Shown here: positions 7,910 through 18,749 of the stretch, piece by piece
How positions within the stretch are numbered: position 1 is the stretch's first letter
How the letters are laid out: each line of letters opens with the position of its first letter
Origin: Bog-756 sp963737625
GTDB taxonomy: Bacteria > Actinomycetota > Acidimicrobiia > Acidimicrobiales > RAAP-2
Direction of reading: 5' to 3'
DNA: 64,000 nucleotides
NCBI GenBank assembly: GCA_963737625.1
Contig: CAVTTK010000002.1
Location: 1,922,001-1,986,000 of the forward strand
Made by a program: the position numbers and the translations under genes
Notes under the pieces: model-generated
Database searches by the model: none
What the model saw: the letters and a program-made list of their open reading frames with translations, nothing else
What the model was told of the DNA's origin: nothing

Positions 7910-10900
7910 CTACAGGATCGTCACGGTGATCGCCGTGGACGTCGTGGTGTTACCAGCCACGTCGGTAGCCACGGCAGTCAGCGTGTGGGTTCCCTTGGCC
8001 ACAACGTTCGTATTCCATGTGGTCTGGTAGGGAGACTTGGTGATCGTGGCGATCTTGGTGGTTCCATCGAGGTAGAACACAACCTGCGCCATCCCCGATG
8101 CCGCACCTGAGCCCGTCCCGCTATCCGTGGCACTCGCCGAAATCGTGACCTTCGTCCCCGCCAGGAAACTCGATCCGGCAGTTGGGGCCGTGAGCGCGAC
8201 CGTCGGAGCCACAGAGTCGATCTGGATGGTCTGGGACTTCACGGCGCTGGCGTTGCCGGCGTTGTCCACCGAGTAGTACTTGACCGTGGCCGTGCTCGAC
8301 ACGGTGAACGGCCCGCTGTAGACGGTGCTGGAGGTGGTGGGGGTGGACCCGTTGGTGGTGTAGTAGGTGGCCGCCACCCCCGACCCGCCGGTGTCGGTGG
8401 GCGTCAGGGTGACCTGTACGGACGCCTTGTACCAGCCGGTGGCGCAGGCGGCCGCGTTGCAGGAGATCGTGGCGCTGGGGGCCGTGGTGTCGATCTGCAC
8501 CACCTGGGAGTTGACGGCTTCGGCATTTCCCGCCTTGTCCACCGAGAAGAACTTGACCGTGGCCGTGCTCGACACGGTGAACGGGGCGGTGTAGAGGGTG
8601 CTGGAGGTGGTGGGGGTGGACCCGTTGGTGGTGTAGTAGGTGGCGGCCAGACCGGAACCGCCGGTGTCGCTCGACGTCAGAGATACCCGGACCGACGCCT
8701 TGTACCAGCCGGCGGAGCAGGCAGCGGCATTACAGGAGATCGTGGTGATGGGGGCCACGGAGTCAATCTGGATGGTCTGGGACTTCACGGCGCTGGCGTT
8801 GCCGGCGTTGTCCACCGAGTAGTACTTGACCGTGGCCGTGCTCGACACGGTGAACGGCCCGCTGTAGACGGTGCTGGAGGTGGTGGGCGTGGACCCGTTG
8901 GTGGTGTAGTAGGTGGCCGCCACCCCCGACCCGCCGGTGTCGGTGGGCGTCAGGGTGACCTGTACGGACGCCTTGTACCAGCCGGTGGCGCAGGCGGCAG
9001 CGTTGCAGGAGATCGTGGCGCTGGGGGCCGTGGTGTCGATCTGCACCACCTGGGAGTTGACGGCTTCGGCATTTCCCGCCTTGTCCACCGAGTAGAACTT
9101 GACCGTGGCCGTGCTCGACACGGTGAACGGGCCTGTGTAGAGGGTGCTGGAGGTAGTAGGGGTGGACCCGTTGGTGGTGTAGTAAGTGGCGGCCAGACCG
9201 GAACCTCCGGTGTCGGTGGGCGACAGGGAGACCTGTACGGACGCCTTGTACCAGCCGGCGGAACAGGCGGCAGCACTGCAGGAGATCGTGGTGGTGGGGG
9301 CGGCCGAGTCGACCTGGATGGTCTGGGACTTCACCGCTTCGGCGTTGCCCAACGCGTCCACCGAGAAGTACTGGACCGTGGTGGTGGTCGACACGGTGAA
9401 CGGCCCGGTGTAGACGGTGCTGGACGTCGTGGGGGTGGACCCGTCGGTCGTGTAGTAGGTGGCCGCCACCCCCGGACCACCGGTGTCGGTGGGCGTCAGG
9501 GAGGCCTGCACGGGCGCGGTGTACCACCCGGTGGCGCAGGCGGCGGTGTTACAGGAGATCGTGGTGGTCGGGGTCCCTGTGTCGATCTGCACCGCCAGGG
9601 AGTTGACAGCTTCGGCGTTCCCGGCGCTGTCCACCGAGAAGAACTTGACCGTGGCCGTGGTCGACACAGTGAAGGGGGCGGTGTAGAGGGTACTGGAGGT
9701 GGTGGGGGTGGACCCGTTGGTGGTGTAGTAGGTGGCGGCCAGACCGGAACCGCCGGTGTCGGTGGGCGACAGGGAGACCTGCACGGGCGCGTTGTACCAG
9801 CCGGTGGAGCAGGCGGCGCCGTTGCAGGTCGCGGTGGTGGTGGGGGCGGCCGAGTCGACCTGGATGGTCTGGGACTTCACCGCTTCGGCGTTGCCCAACG
9901 CGTCCACCGAGAAGTACTGGACCGTGGTGGTGGTCGACACGGTGAACGGCCCGGTGTAGACGGTGCTGGACGTCGTGGGGGTGGACCCGTCGGTCGTGTA
10001 GTAGGTGGCGGCCACCCCCGGACCACCCGTGTCGGTGGGCGTCAGGGAGGCCTGCACGGGCGCCGTGTACCACCCGGTGGCGCAGGCGGCGGTGTTGCAC
10101 GACACGGCCGTCGTCGGAGCGGCCGAGTCGACCTGGACGGTCTGGGACTTCACCGCTTCGGCGTTCCCGGCGTTGTCCACCGAGAAGAACTTGACCGTGG
10201 CCGTGCTCGACACGGTCGAACGGCCCGGTGTAGACGGTGCTGGAGGTCGTGGGCGTGGAGCCGTCCGTCGTGTAGTAGGTGGCCGCCACTCCCGACCCGC
10301 CATTGTCATTGGCCGACAGGGAGGTCTGCACCGGAGCGGTGAACCAGCCGGTGGAACCGGGAGAACTGGCGGTGGAGAGGGTGGTGGTGGGGGCCGTGGT
10401 GTCGGGCGGCTTACCGTGGCAGCTCGCCGTACCCGAATCGGTGAAGCTGCTCTGGCCGGTGTTGAGGAACTGCCACGAGTAGCTGCCATTGTGAAGCGTC
10501 ATCTTCATGACGCCGTGCGTCGTCGCATCGAGCACCTGGCTCTGGGGCTGCTCGGGCCCCGGGGTGTCGAGGCCCTGACCGCCGGTACCGACGATGAACT
10601 CTCGAATGCCGTAGTTGTTGTCCGCTGCTCCCGACGCGTTCAATCCCGAGAATCGTTCGTACCAGTGTTCGTCCCCGTTGAGCACGACAGAGGCGCCGCC
10701 GTTGTACAGGTCCAACCACAGTTGGTTGATCGTCGCATGATCGCTTAGGCCTCCCCCGGCGTTGGAGGCCCAGCGCGGACTCTCGTAGTAGGCGAGGGTG
10801 CAGGCGCTGGTGTCGGTGGCCAGATCGTGCTGCAGCCACTGGTCCTGTGCCGATCCTGCCGCGCAGAAGGCCGTGTTACCGTCCGAACACGGGCCGGAGT

Positions 10901-13781
10901 TCAGGGCGATCATGTGCCAGGTGCCCAAGTTGTAGCTGTAGTAGCCGGTGGCGGCACTCGTGTTGACCACCGAGGGCAGGGGGGAGCCGAAGAGGCCGCC
11001 GCTGCTCGAGAAGTACTGCTGGTAGCCGAACCCCGGGGTCAAGGGGCAGTCGGAGCCGCCGCTGGTCATGTAGTCGTGGTCACCGGGAACCGGGTAGGAG
11101 ATGGACTTCTTGGTTCCCCAGGTCGGGCCGTACGACTGTTCGAAGGGGATCAGCCCACCGCACATGTACTGGTCGTCGCCGATCGGGACCACCGCGTCCA
11201 CGCCGGTGAGCAGGTTGGCCGTGGCGGCTTCCTGACAGTCGGTGGAGGTGCCCAGGCCCAAGTTGTAGGCCGGTTGATCGGGGTCACAGGCGATGTCGCC
11301 GGCCGTGCCGATGACCGGATCGGCGTTGGCCTGCACGGTCACCACCTGGGTGTGGACGGCCTCGGCGTTACCGGCGTTGTCCACGGAGAAGAACTGGATG
11401 GTCGTGGGCGACGAGATCGTGAAGGGTGCCACGTAGACCGGGCTCGAGGTCGTCGGCGTAGATCCATCGACGGTGTAGTAGGTGGTGCTCACGCCGGACT
11501 GACCGGGATCCGTCGCTGCCAACGAGATGGTGGTCGACCCGTTGTAGGCCGTCGACTGACAGGGCGATCCGTCGCAATCGAGCGTGGTGGTTGGCGCCTG
11601 GGTGTCCGGCCCGTTGATGACCTGGCCCATGGTCTTCACCTGGGTGCCAAGCGGTGCTCCACCGGGCTGACCCGCATTCTGCAGCCAGTCGAGGAGCGAG
11701 TTGAGAGTGGCGAGCTCCACCGGGCCCCAGGAGGTGCCGATGCACGAGGTGTAGTTGGTGGGATCGTTGGCCTGCGAGCAGATCTGGTGGAACACGAGCG
11801 GCACCCATCCGCCGCCGTTCTGGCTGGCCGCCGTGATGGAGCTCTCCATGTTGGCCAGCAACAGCGGCGGGGCCGTGGCCCCCGGTGAGGGAGGCACATT
11901 GTAGAGCGTGCGCACGGCCATTTGGTTCGCCGGTGGGATCGACTCGGCGTAGACCGGCCCAGCGGCCGGTCCTTTGGTGTCGATGCCGCCGGCCGCCCGA
12001 CCGGTGGTGTAACCGCAGCTCTGCACCACGCTTTCCGCCAGGGCATTGTAGGAACCGTACGGATAGGCGAAACTGGTCGGGTAGAAGCCGTGGTTGACCA
12101 GGTTCTGACGGTCCCCACACGCCTCGTTGGTCAGGGTGGGGAGATCGGTCGTGGACGTCATGTCGAACTCATTGAGGGTGTGGCCGGCGATCTCGCTCCC
12201 GGCTTGATTGAGGGAGGTCAGCTCCTGCCAGGTCATGGCTCCGGCTGCCGGATTCCCGATGTTCTGCGTATTGACGAAGAACGTCCCGGCCATGTGATGG
12301 GGTTGGAGGGCCAGTTGGAAGGCCAGCGGATACTGGTTGGCGATGCCGTCGTCGAACGTCAGCGACACCACCGTGGTGAAGGCGATCGCCTGTGAGTGGG
12401 CCTGTTCGGCGTTGCCGGCCAGATCAGTCGAGAAGTAGTTGACGGTGGTGTTCTTGGCCACGGTGAACGGGCCCGTGTAGACGGTGCTGGAGATGGTGGG
12501 GGTGGAGCCGTCCGTCGTGTAGTAGGTGTGGGCGACGCCCCAGCCACCTGGGTTGTCGGTCGCCGTCAGGGTGACGGACACCGGAGCGGCGGCCGTGTAT
12601 CCGGTCGTCGAACAGGGCCCCCCGTTACAGGAGATCGTCGTGGCCGGAGGGGTGGAGTCCGGCCCCTGTTGTTGGACGAGGACCGTCTGCGTGTTCACGG
12701 CCTCGGCGTTCCCGGCGTAGTCCACCGAGAAGAATTTGACCGTGGCCGATGCGGTGAGGGGGAACGGGGCGGTATAGGTCGGACTGGACAAGGTCGGAGT
12801 CGTCCCGTCGGTGGTGAAGTGGGTGCTGGCGATCCCCGTCCCGATGTCCGTGGCCGCCAGGGTCGCAGTGACTGTCCCGGTGTACGTGGTGGAGGCACAG
12901 GGGGTCCCGTTACAGGTGATCGTGGTGACGGGCGGGATGACGTCGGTCGAGATGGCCGTAGCCCTCATCGTCTGGAACACGGCACCGGCCGGGGCCGCGC
13001 CGGTCTGCCCGGCGCTCTGGACCCAGGACAGGAACGTGTTGAGGTCCCCGAGGTCGATCCACCCCGACGAGGCGGTGCACGTGGCGTAGTTCGTCGGATC
13101 CAGCGTCTGGGAGCACACCTTCTGGATCACGATCGGGATCCAGCCTCCACCGTGGGACGAAGCGCCGGTGACCAGCGACTCGAGGTTGGCCAAGGTGATC
13201 TGGCCACCCGGGGCGTACGCCCGCAAGGCCAGGAAGTTCTTGGGCGGCAGGGTCTCCGCGTAGGTCGCCCCCGTCGGGGACAGGCTGCCGGCGGTCCGAG
13301 CGTTCCCGTACCCGCAGGCCTGAACCTCAGCCTCGATCGAGGCGTTGAACGCCCCACCCGGGTAGGCAAAGCTCGTCGGCGTCAGCCCGTGCTGGTTAAA
13401 GGTCTGCCAGTCGTTGCAGATCTCAGCGATCTGCTGCTGGGGCGTCAGCGTCGTGAGCGACGTACCATCGACCGTCTTGCCGCCGATCTCATCGCCCGCG
13501 GCGGCCAAGGAACTCAGCTGAGACCACGACAGAGTCGTGCTACGACCGACGGTGCCGCTGTTGGCGTAGAACGTGGCGTTGACACCGTGCGGCTGGAGCG
13601 CTTGCTGATAGCCCAGGGAGTACTGGCTGAGCGCATCGTTGTCGAAGGTCAGTGACACCACGGTCGACGTGGTCCCAGAGGCGGCCGAGATCAGAGGGGC
13701 ACCGAGCAGGACCAGCAGACAGGTGACACCGGTGGCGACCACCACGCGCCACGCCCCCTTGATCTTCAGCCCATCCTTCAC
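7910..13781 (-). CDS. Giant secreted repeat protein: two NodB-like domains, metallophosphatase-like domain, 11 chitobiase-C-like repeats (frameshifted near 10217)
   Basis: With one extra base near 10217 removed, the frame runs unbroken for about 1956 residues. The GTG at 13781 has TTGGAG upstream and leads into a signal peptide (VVVATGVTCLLVLLGAPLIS). Order: NodB/polysaccharide-deacetylase-like domain 1; two ~90-residue repeats of the CHB_HEX_C type (hallmark TYYTTDGSTPTTSSTVYTGP, FFSVDxAGNAEAV); deacetylase-like domain 2 (SLTFDDG, SFAYPYGSYN); one repeat; metallophosphatase-like domain (GDIACDP, NGDEHWYERF); eight tandem repeats of 91 residues at 8216-10400; and a final Ig-like domain. It is presumably a surface or matrix protein that binds glycans. 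Several catalytic residues are changed (see findings). As sequenced, the product would end out of frame after the metallophosphatase-like domain, so it is either a recent pseudogene or a sequencing error. Confidence 0.75.
8216..10400 (-). repeat. Eight tandem 273-bp repeats inside the giant secreted protein gene
   Basis: Eight units of 273 bases (91 residues) follow one another. The spacing is exactly 273 for six successive units and 274 between the two most N-terminal ones, which places a one-base insertion there. The sixth and eighth units encode identical peptides. Units alternate between two subtypes (TGWYTAPVQASLTPTDTGGP and AGWYKASVQVSLSPTDTGGS), suggesting duplication by two-unit blocks. 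Confidence 0.9.
10217..10217 (-). other. Single-base insertion causing a frameshift
   Basis: Here the plus strand reads ACACGGTCGAACGGCCCG, while sister repeats read ACACGGTGAACGGCCCG. The extra base moves the frame from TSSTVYTGPF into an arginine/histidine-rich nonsense tail. The second frame then resumes TVSSTATVKFFSVDNAGNAE. Confidence 0.85.
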
Positions 13782-14412
13782 ACCTTGGCTCCAACCCATT
13801 CGTCGAGCTAAACGGACGGTGGAACCGGACAGTGACCTTGTGCTTCGGTCGGCGTTCCCACCACGCCAGACACACGTCTCCACCAGTGGCATGCATCCGA
13901 AAGATCACGCACATAGCCCAGCGCAGACCAGGTTACAGAGCATTGCTTCAGAAGAACATCATCAGGATTGGGTAAGTTCCAGCGGTAATCGAGCGATATC
14001 CAGCACCTCGATTGGCCATCAATCCGAGTGTCTTTCTACGTATCAATGCTTCGGCCCGGTATTCATCGATTTCTCGGCCATCAACCCTCAACCTGAAGTG
14101 AAGACTTAGTCTCTTGGACGGTCCGGGGATCGACCGGTTCTCCCAGTTCACAAGGGATCTCTGTCACCAGTACCGCTCGGGCCCGATGCGGATCCGACAA
14201 TCATCCATTGCCGGGTGGCCGAGAGATTGCACAGTTGATTCCTATGATCAGCTTCCCATCTGGAGACCGGATAGGTGTCGATACATTACGCATCCGGGCG
14301 GTACCGTCACTCGCCGTGACTTCTGGCATTTGTGCCGACGACCATCTGATCGATTCCTGATGTGGGTATTGGACCGGTCGGGGCCACCCGTCAACCGGCC
14401 GGTGGGGCCTCG
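13782..14412. other. Intergenic, likely promoter region of the giant secreted protein gene
   Basis: About 630 bases, fairly AT-rich between roughly 13920 and 14110. No supported gene on either strand. Both flanking genes are on the minus strand, so the promoter of the repeat protein should lie here. I could not fix a -35/-10 pair. Confidence 0.35.
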
Positions 14413-15876
14413 TCAGGCTCTGGAGCGGTGACGGGACCGGACAAAGGTGGCGTACCAGGCTGGGGTGGTTCCGTCCTGCTCGACCAGGTTGTAGGGGGCG
14501 CCGGCGCCGGTGTCAGCGTTGCTGGCCAGCTCGAAGCAGTTGGCAGCCCAGAATCGAGTGCCCTGACCGGTGGACATCCCGTCCCCGGCCAACATGTTGA
14601 ACCAGCCGGCGTAGAAGGTCTGGACGCGTGAAGGGCTCCTCCACCCCGACCAGGCGCCGGAGGCGTTGGCCACACCGGCGTTCCACTCGCTGATGGCAAA
14701 CCGGATGTTGTCACCCGGGCTGGATCCCCAGATGGCATCCACGGCGTCGCGACTCGACTCGATCCACTGCCGGTAGTAGGCGAAGGCCACGTTGTCGTCG
14801 AACTCGTAGCCGGGTGAAGCACTGAAATCGCTGGAGTGCGGATAGGCATGGATGGACTCTGCGTCCGGGACGTAGTCGGGGTTGTCGCCGCTGGCCACGT
14901 AGGCGGCGTAGACAGCGGTGTTGAACTCGTCGATCCACCGCTCCTGGTACCCGCAGCTGTAGCCGTAGGCGGCCGATCTGTCCGCCGTGCACGGTTGGCC
15001 CCATCTCGTACCGCCACCCACTCCGATGTAGCCAACCGTGACCACCTGGGAGAAATGGAGCGCCGTGGCGTAGGCCTTCAGGGCTGGCATGGTGGCGGCA
15101 TAGACCTCACCGAGCCGCTGACTGACTCCAGGCGAACCCGCCGAGGCAATAGGGGCACCTTGTGCCTGCCATGTCCGCCAGCAGTCGTTCTCCATCTCAT
15201 TGCTGGATTCCAGAATGATCGGACCCCGGTACACCTGAGCGATCTGTCGCAGTTGGTCCTCGTACATCCCGAGGTTGCCGGTGGCGTCCCCGGTCCATGG
15301 CGGGCAGAACACCGAGCCGTTCGAGACGGATCCAATCACACCCGAGGTGATCGGCAGCAACTCGATCCACGGCACCGCATGCAGGGTCTGCGTGATTCCG
15401 ACGATGGCGGAGTCCAAATTGGTCCGCGTCTCGGATCCGGGGTGGTGGTCGCGGCCACAGGTCTCCCCCGTGAAGCAGTCATACATGGCGAACCGGATGT
15501 CGGGGATCCCCGCCGAGGTGATCAGGCCCCGGATGGTGGAGTCGTGGACCGCCGGGCCGCCGTCCACCTCCCAAGCGCCGATCTCGCTGCCGTAGATGGT
15601 GGACCTGCTGGACAGGATGCCTTCGTTGACCACCGGTTGGGGTGGAGACCGAATAATGATGGCGATGGCCGAGGCGGCCATGGCCACAGCTCCGGCCACA
15701 GCCACGGCCACGACCACGGCCAGGAGCGCCCCGCGAGCCATCCGGTACCGACGAGACCGTGCCCCTCTTCCGGGTCGACGCGGCCTCTCCGGACGATCGG
15801 GGCCGATCGTCCTGCTCCGGTGGGCCGGGGTCCGCCCCCCCTGTGAGGGGGGTCGTCGTAGCTCTCCGGGGCCCAT
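14413..15876 (-). CDS. Membrane-anchored glycoside hydrolase-like protein (clan GH-A-type active site)
   Basis: About 487 residues: an arginine-rich cytosolic N-terminus, one TM/signal-anchor helix (GALLAVVVAVAVAGAVAMAA), then an extracellular domain of ~400 residues. ILESSNEMENDCW supplies an asparagine-glutamate pair, as on strand 4 of GH-A barrels (acid/base). FAISEWNAG supplies a glutamate, as on strand 7 (nucleophile). This fits a retaining glycosidase, but I cannot name the GH family. The start is uncertain; ATG 15876 is used, and ATG 15741, directly before the TM helix, is possible. It lies 196 bases after the PAPS synthase gene at the end of the polysaccharide operon, so it may trim or release that polymer. 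Confidence 0.6.
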   Translation of the reverse strand: MGPGELRRPPSQGGRTPAHRSRTIGPDRPERPRRPGRGARSRRYRMARGALLAVVVAVAVAGAVAMAASAIAIIIRSPPQPVVNEGILSSRSTIYGSEIGAWEVDGGPAVHDSTIRGLITSAGIPDIRFAMYDCFTGETCGRDHHPGSETRTNLDSAIVGITQTLHAVPWIELLPITSGVIGSVSNGSVFCPPWTGDATGNLGMYEDQLRQIAQVYRGPIILESSNEMENDCWRTWQAQGAPIASAGSPGVSQRLGEVYAATMPALKAYATALHFSQVVTVGYIGVGGGTRWGQPCTADRSAAYGYSCGYQERWIDEFNTAVYAAYVASGDNPDYVPDAESIHAYPHSSDFSASPGYEFDDNVAFAYYRQWIESSRDAVDAIWGSSPGDNIRFAISEWNAGVANASGAWSGWRSPSRVQTFYAGWFNMLAGDGMSTGQGTRFWAANCFELASNADTGAGAPYNLVEQDGTTPAWYATFVRSRHRSRA

Positions 15877-16072
15877 CACCCTGTCATCGTCCCATGGGCC
15901 CTTCGCCCCTACGGAGACGGGTACGGCTGCCGGCCCCGCGTGTCCCCGGCTCACGGTCCGCACATCACGGGATGGGCACGAGCCAGACCGATCGGCGCCG
16001 CCCAGCCTCTCCCGAGGATCCGCCAGTCTTCCCATCCCCGCTCGCCCCGACCAACGGTTGCCCTGTCCCCTG

Positions 16073-17938
16073 CTATGCGCTGGACGCCAACCGAGCGGAT
16101 TCGGCCGCCGGACCGGCCGCCGGAACCAGGTAACCGAGGTCGCAGAGCTGGTCGATGATCTGTCCCGCGGCCTCTTCGGGTGACGCAGTACCCGTGTCGA
16201 TGACCAGATCGGCGTCCCCCGGCTCCTCGTAGGGGTCGGACAGGCCGGTGAAGCTCGGGAGAAGGCCCTGACGGGCTTTGGAGTACAGCCCCTTTCGGTC
16301 GCGTTCCTCACAGACGTCCAGGCTGGTGGCCACGTGCACTAAGACGAACCCACCGCTCTGTTCGACCATCTGGCGCACCGTGCGTCGGGCTGCGTCATAG
16401 GGTGCGATGAGGGCACAGATGGCGACTCCCCGGTGCTTGGTGATCTCCGCGGCGACGAATCCGGCCCGCAGCACGTTGGCGTCCCGATCCTGGCGGGAGA
16501 AGCCGATCTCAGAGGACAGGTGGCGGCGGACCACGTCCCCGTCGAGCAACGTGACGCATCGGCGATCCCGCTCCATCAACCCCGCTTGCAGCGCCGCCGC
16601 AATCGTCGACTTGCCGGCGCCGGACAGTCCCGTCAAAAAGACGGTGAAGCCCCGTTCCGAACGCGGTGGATAGCTTCGGCGCAATTCGGCGGCGACCTCC
16701 GGAGAGGTGAACCACGGGGGTAGGTCGCCGCCCTCGGCCAGGCGGCGCCTGACCTGGGTACCGGACAGGTATTCGACCTGGGCACCCTGGGGGGCCGAGC
16801 CCTCTGGGACATATCGGTTGGTGCCGTGCACATACACCATGTGAGGAAACGGCACGATGGCGATGCCGAGCTCTTGACTGTGGTGGAGGAGGAGCTCTCG
16901 GGCGGCCACCGAGGGGTAGAACGGCCGGCCGTCGGAGTCGAGCCCCGGACCGGCGTGGTCTCTCCCCACGATGAAATGGGTGGCGCCGTAGTTCTTGCGG
17001 ATGATGGCGTGCCACAGGGCCTCACGCGGACCCCCCATGCGCATGGCCAGTGGAAGCAGCGACAACATGACGCGGTCCTCCGCATAGCTCGGCAGAATCG
17101 CCTGGTAGCAGCGGACCCGCGTGTCGCTGTCGATATCCCCACGCATGGTCATCCCCACCACCGGGTGGATCAACAGGTTGGCATTGACCTCGGCCGCCGC
17201 CCGCCGCGTGAGCTCTTGATGGGCACGGTGCATCGGATTCCGGGTTTGGAACGCCACCACCCTCCGCCAGTTTCGACGGGCGAACTCGGCGCGGACCTGC
17301 GCCGGGGTGCGCCGGAGCGACCGGAAATTCCGGTGCTCGGGAAGTTGCACGGCCTCCAGAGTGCCGGTGACGTACCAGGGATGCGTCTCGTGGAGGAGGT
17401 AGTCGACGCCCGGATGTGCGCTGTCGGTCGTGCCGAGCACCGCTCCGGCTTCGGCCAGGCGATCAGGACGCCAGGTCTCGGTCAGGTGCAGCACGGCCAG
17501 CATCATCCCCTCGGAATCCCGGAGGGCCAGCGACCCTTCCGATTCGGCCAGGGCGACGACCTCTTCCGGCACGTCGAGAGTCACGGGGATGGGCCACAGA
17601 GCACCCCGGGCCAGGCGCATCGATGCGCAGACCGAGTCATAGTCATCCTGGCCCATGAAAGTCTGAAGGGGCGAGAATCCCCCGCAGGTCAGGAGCTCGA
17701 GATCACAGAGCTGTCGCTGCGTCAACTGCCAGCTCGGCCACGCCGCCGAGCGCTCCCTTAGCTCTGCCGCCCTTTCTGGCTCGGCCAGCAGGTCGATCAG
17801 GGTCCCACCGTGCGGGTTGATCAGGGTCCCACCATCGATCACGGTCCCACCGTGCGGGTCGGTGGAGTCGGCCATGCTCCACGGTCCCCCGACGGGGCGC
17901 CCCGACCGTTCGGCCGTCGGAGCGGCTTCAGGCGTCAT
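16073..17938 (-). CDS. Bifunctional sulfate adenylyltransferase / adenylylsulfate kinase (PAPS synthase)
   Basis: A ~621-residue fusion that makes PAPS, the activated sulfate donor. The N-terminal ~400 residues are ATP sulfurylase (sulfate + ATP to APS), with FQTRNPMHRAH, GRDHAGPG and GGPREALWHAI. The C-terminal ~200 residues are APS kinase (APS + ATP to PAPS), with Walker A FLTGLSGAGKST, LLDGDVVRRHL and SRQDRDANVLRAG. Both active sites look intact. The ATG at 17938 overlaps the end of the sulfotransferase gene; ATG 17875 is an alternative. A short duplicated motif near the N-terminus (DPHGGT, NPHGGT) is unusual. Its position right after a sulfotransferase in a polysaccharide operon implies dedicated supply for sulfation rather than cysteine synthesis. 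Confidence 0.92.
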   Translation of the reverse strand: MTPEAAPTAERSGRPVGGPWSMADSTDPHGGTVIDGGTLINPHGGTLIDLLAEPERAAELRERSAAWPSWQLTQRQLCDLELLTCGGFSPLQTFMGQDDYDSVCASMRLARGALWPIPVTLDVPEEVVALAESEGSLALRDSEGMMLAVLHLTETWRPDRLAEAGAVLGTTDSAHPGVDYLLHETHPWYVTGTLEAVQLPEHRNFRSLRRTPAQVRAEFARRNWRRVVAFQTRNPMHRAHQELTRRAAAEVNANLLIHPVVGMTMRGDIDSDTRVRCYQAILPSYAEDRVMLSLLPLAMRMGGPREALWHAIIRKNYGATHFIVGRDHAGPGLDSDGRPFYPSVAARELLLHHSQELGIAIVPFPHMVYVHGTNRYVPEGSAPQGAQVEYLSGTQVRRRLAEGGDLPPWFTSPEVAAELRRSYPPRSERGFTVFLTGLSGAGKSTIAAALQAGLMERDRRCVTLLDGDVVRRHLSSEIGFSRQDRDANVLRAGFVAAEITKHRGVAICALIAPYDAARRTVRQMVEQSGGFVLVHVATSLDVCEERDRKGLYSKARQGLLPSFTGLSDPYEEPGDADLVIDTGTASPEEAAGQIIDQLCDLGYLVPAAGPAAESARLASSA

Positions 17939-18749
17939 CAGTGCCACCACCAGACCGGAAGGTCCGATACAGATCATGGGCCCGTCCCCGCAACGGGGCC
18001 AGATCGGGGTGCACCCACTGCGCACGGAGCGCAGCCTTCGACCGGTCCCGGTCGCTCGAGGGGACCCATGCCTCGGTGGTGTCCAACCGCTCGGAGCTGC
18101 GAACGAGCTCGGGAAGTTCACGGCGGAGCCGTTCCTGGGTGACGACGCCGGACTCAAAGCCCAGCAACGTGGGCGACAGCGTTCCGCGCAATTTGATCAG
18201 GTCCATACACTCGATCCGACTCGATTCAGTGTGCTTGAATTCGGCGAAGTTCGTTCCGAACCGCTCGTTGATGCGTCGGATGACCTGTCCGAAATCGTTG
18301 GTGATCTCTTCGAATTCGCCCACGACGAATGAGTCCTGGTACGGGAGCAGGGACTCATAAAATCGGCAGTAGGCCACCAGGGCGTCCCGCAGGTCGACAT
18401 CGGGCTCCCGGATGACCTGGGAGAGCAGGGCTCCCTCCGGCTCGCGGATGAGCAGGAGTGTCGGGACACCGGTGCGCGCCGCCTGGATCAATTGGGCCGG
18501 GGCGTGGAGGTGATGAGCGAGCCGAACGGGCTTGACCTGAGCCAGTTGGAAGGCGTACACGGCAAAGGTCGTCGCCGACCTCGTGTACCCGTCGATCACG
18601 AGCTCGGTCCCGGAACTGATCACCTCGGGACTGGGACCGGGGTACTTGTGCCGGGCGAAGGGGAGATACAACGTCGGATGTTCCGATACCCGCATGCGAA
18701 GGTGGTGCCTGGCCCTCCTGGCCATCGATACTGACGACGGTGATGCCAT
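17928..18749 (-). CDS. PAPS-dependent sulfotransferase-like protein
   Basis: A 273-residue soluble protein. ELVIDGYTRSATTFAVYAFQ near residue 35 matches the 5'-phosphosulfate-binding loop of sulfotransferases (normally RSGTT or KTGTT). TLLLIREPEGALLSQVIREP near residue 95 matches the 3'-phosphate-binding region (RxPxxxxxS). The reaction would be transfer of a sulfo group from PAPS to a hydroxyl group, here probably of a sugar. The start ATG 18749 shares one base with the stop of the preceding glycosyltransferase (TGATG) and has GAGGAGG upstream, so the pair is translationally coupled. The PAPS synthase gene overlaps its end. The acceptor is unknown. Confidence 0.8.
   Translation of the reverse strand: MASPSSVSMARRARHHLRMRVSEHPTLYLPFARHKYPGPSPEVISSGTELVIDGYTRSATTFAVYAFQLAQVKPVRLAHHLHAPAQLIQAARTGVPTLLLIREPEGALLSQVIREPDVDLRDALVAYCRFYESLLPYQDSFVVGEFEEITNDFGQVIRRINERFGTNFAEFKHTESSRIECMDLIKLRGTLSPTLLGFESGVVTQERLRRELPELVRSSERLDTTEAWVPSSDRDRSKAALRAQWVHPDLAPLRGRAHDLYRTFRSGGGTDDA

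Noticed and set aside
8216..10400. CRISPR-like regular repeats
   Set aside because: The repeat unit is a 273-base coding unit with no spacers.
8367..10748. Regularly spaced plus-strand open frames (every 273 bases) opposite the giant protein gene
   Set aside because: They are mirror images of the coding repeats on the other strand and have no ribosome sites.
10827..13655. Long plus-strand frames (353 and 419 codons) rich in Gly, Arg and Val
   Set aside because: They are antisense to the deacetylase- and metallophosphatase-like domains and show only high-GC shadow composition.
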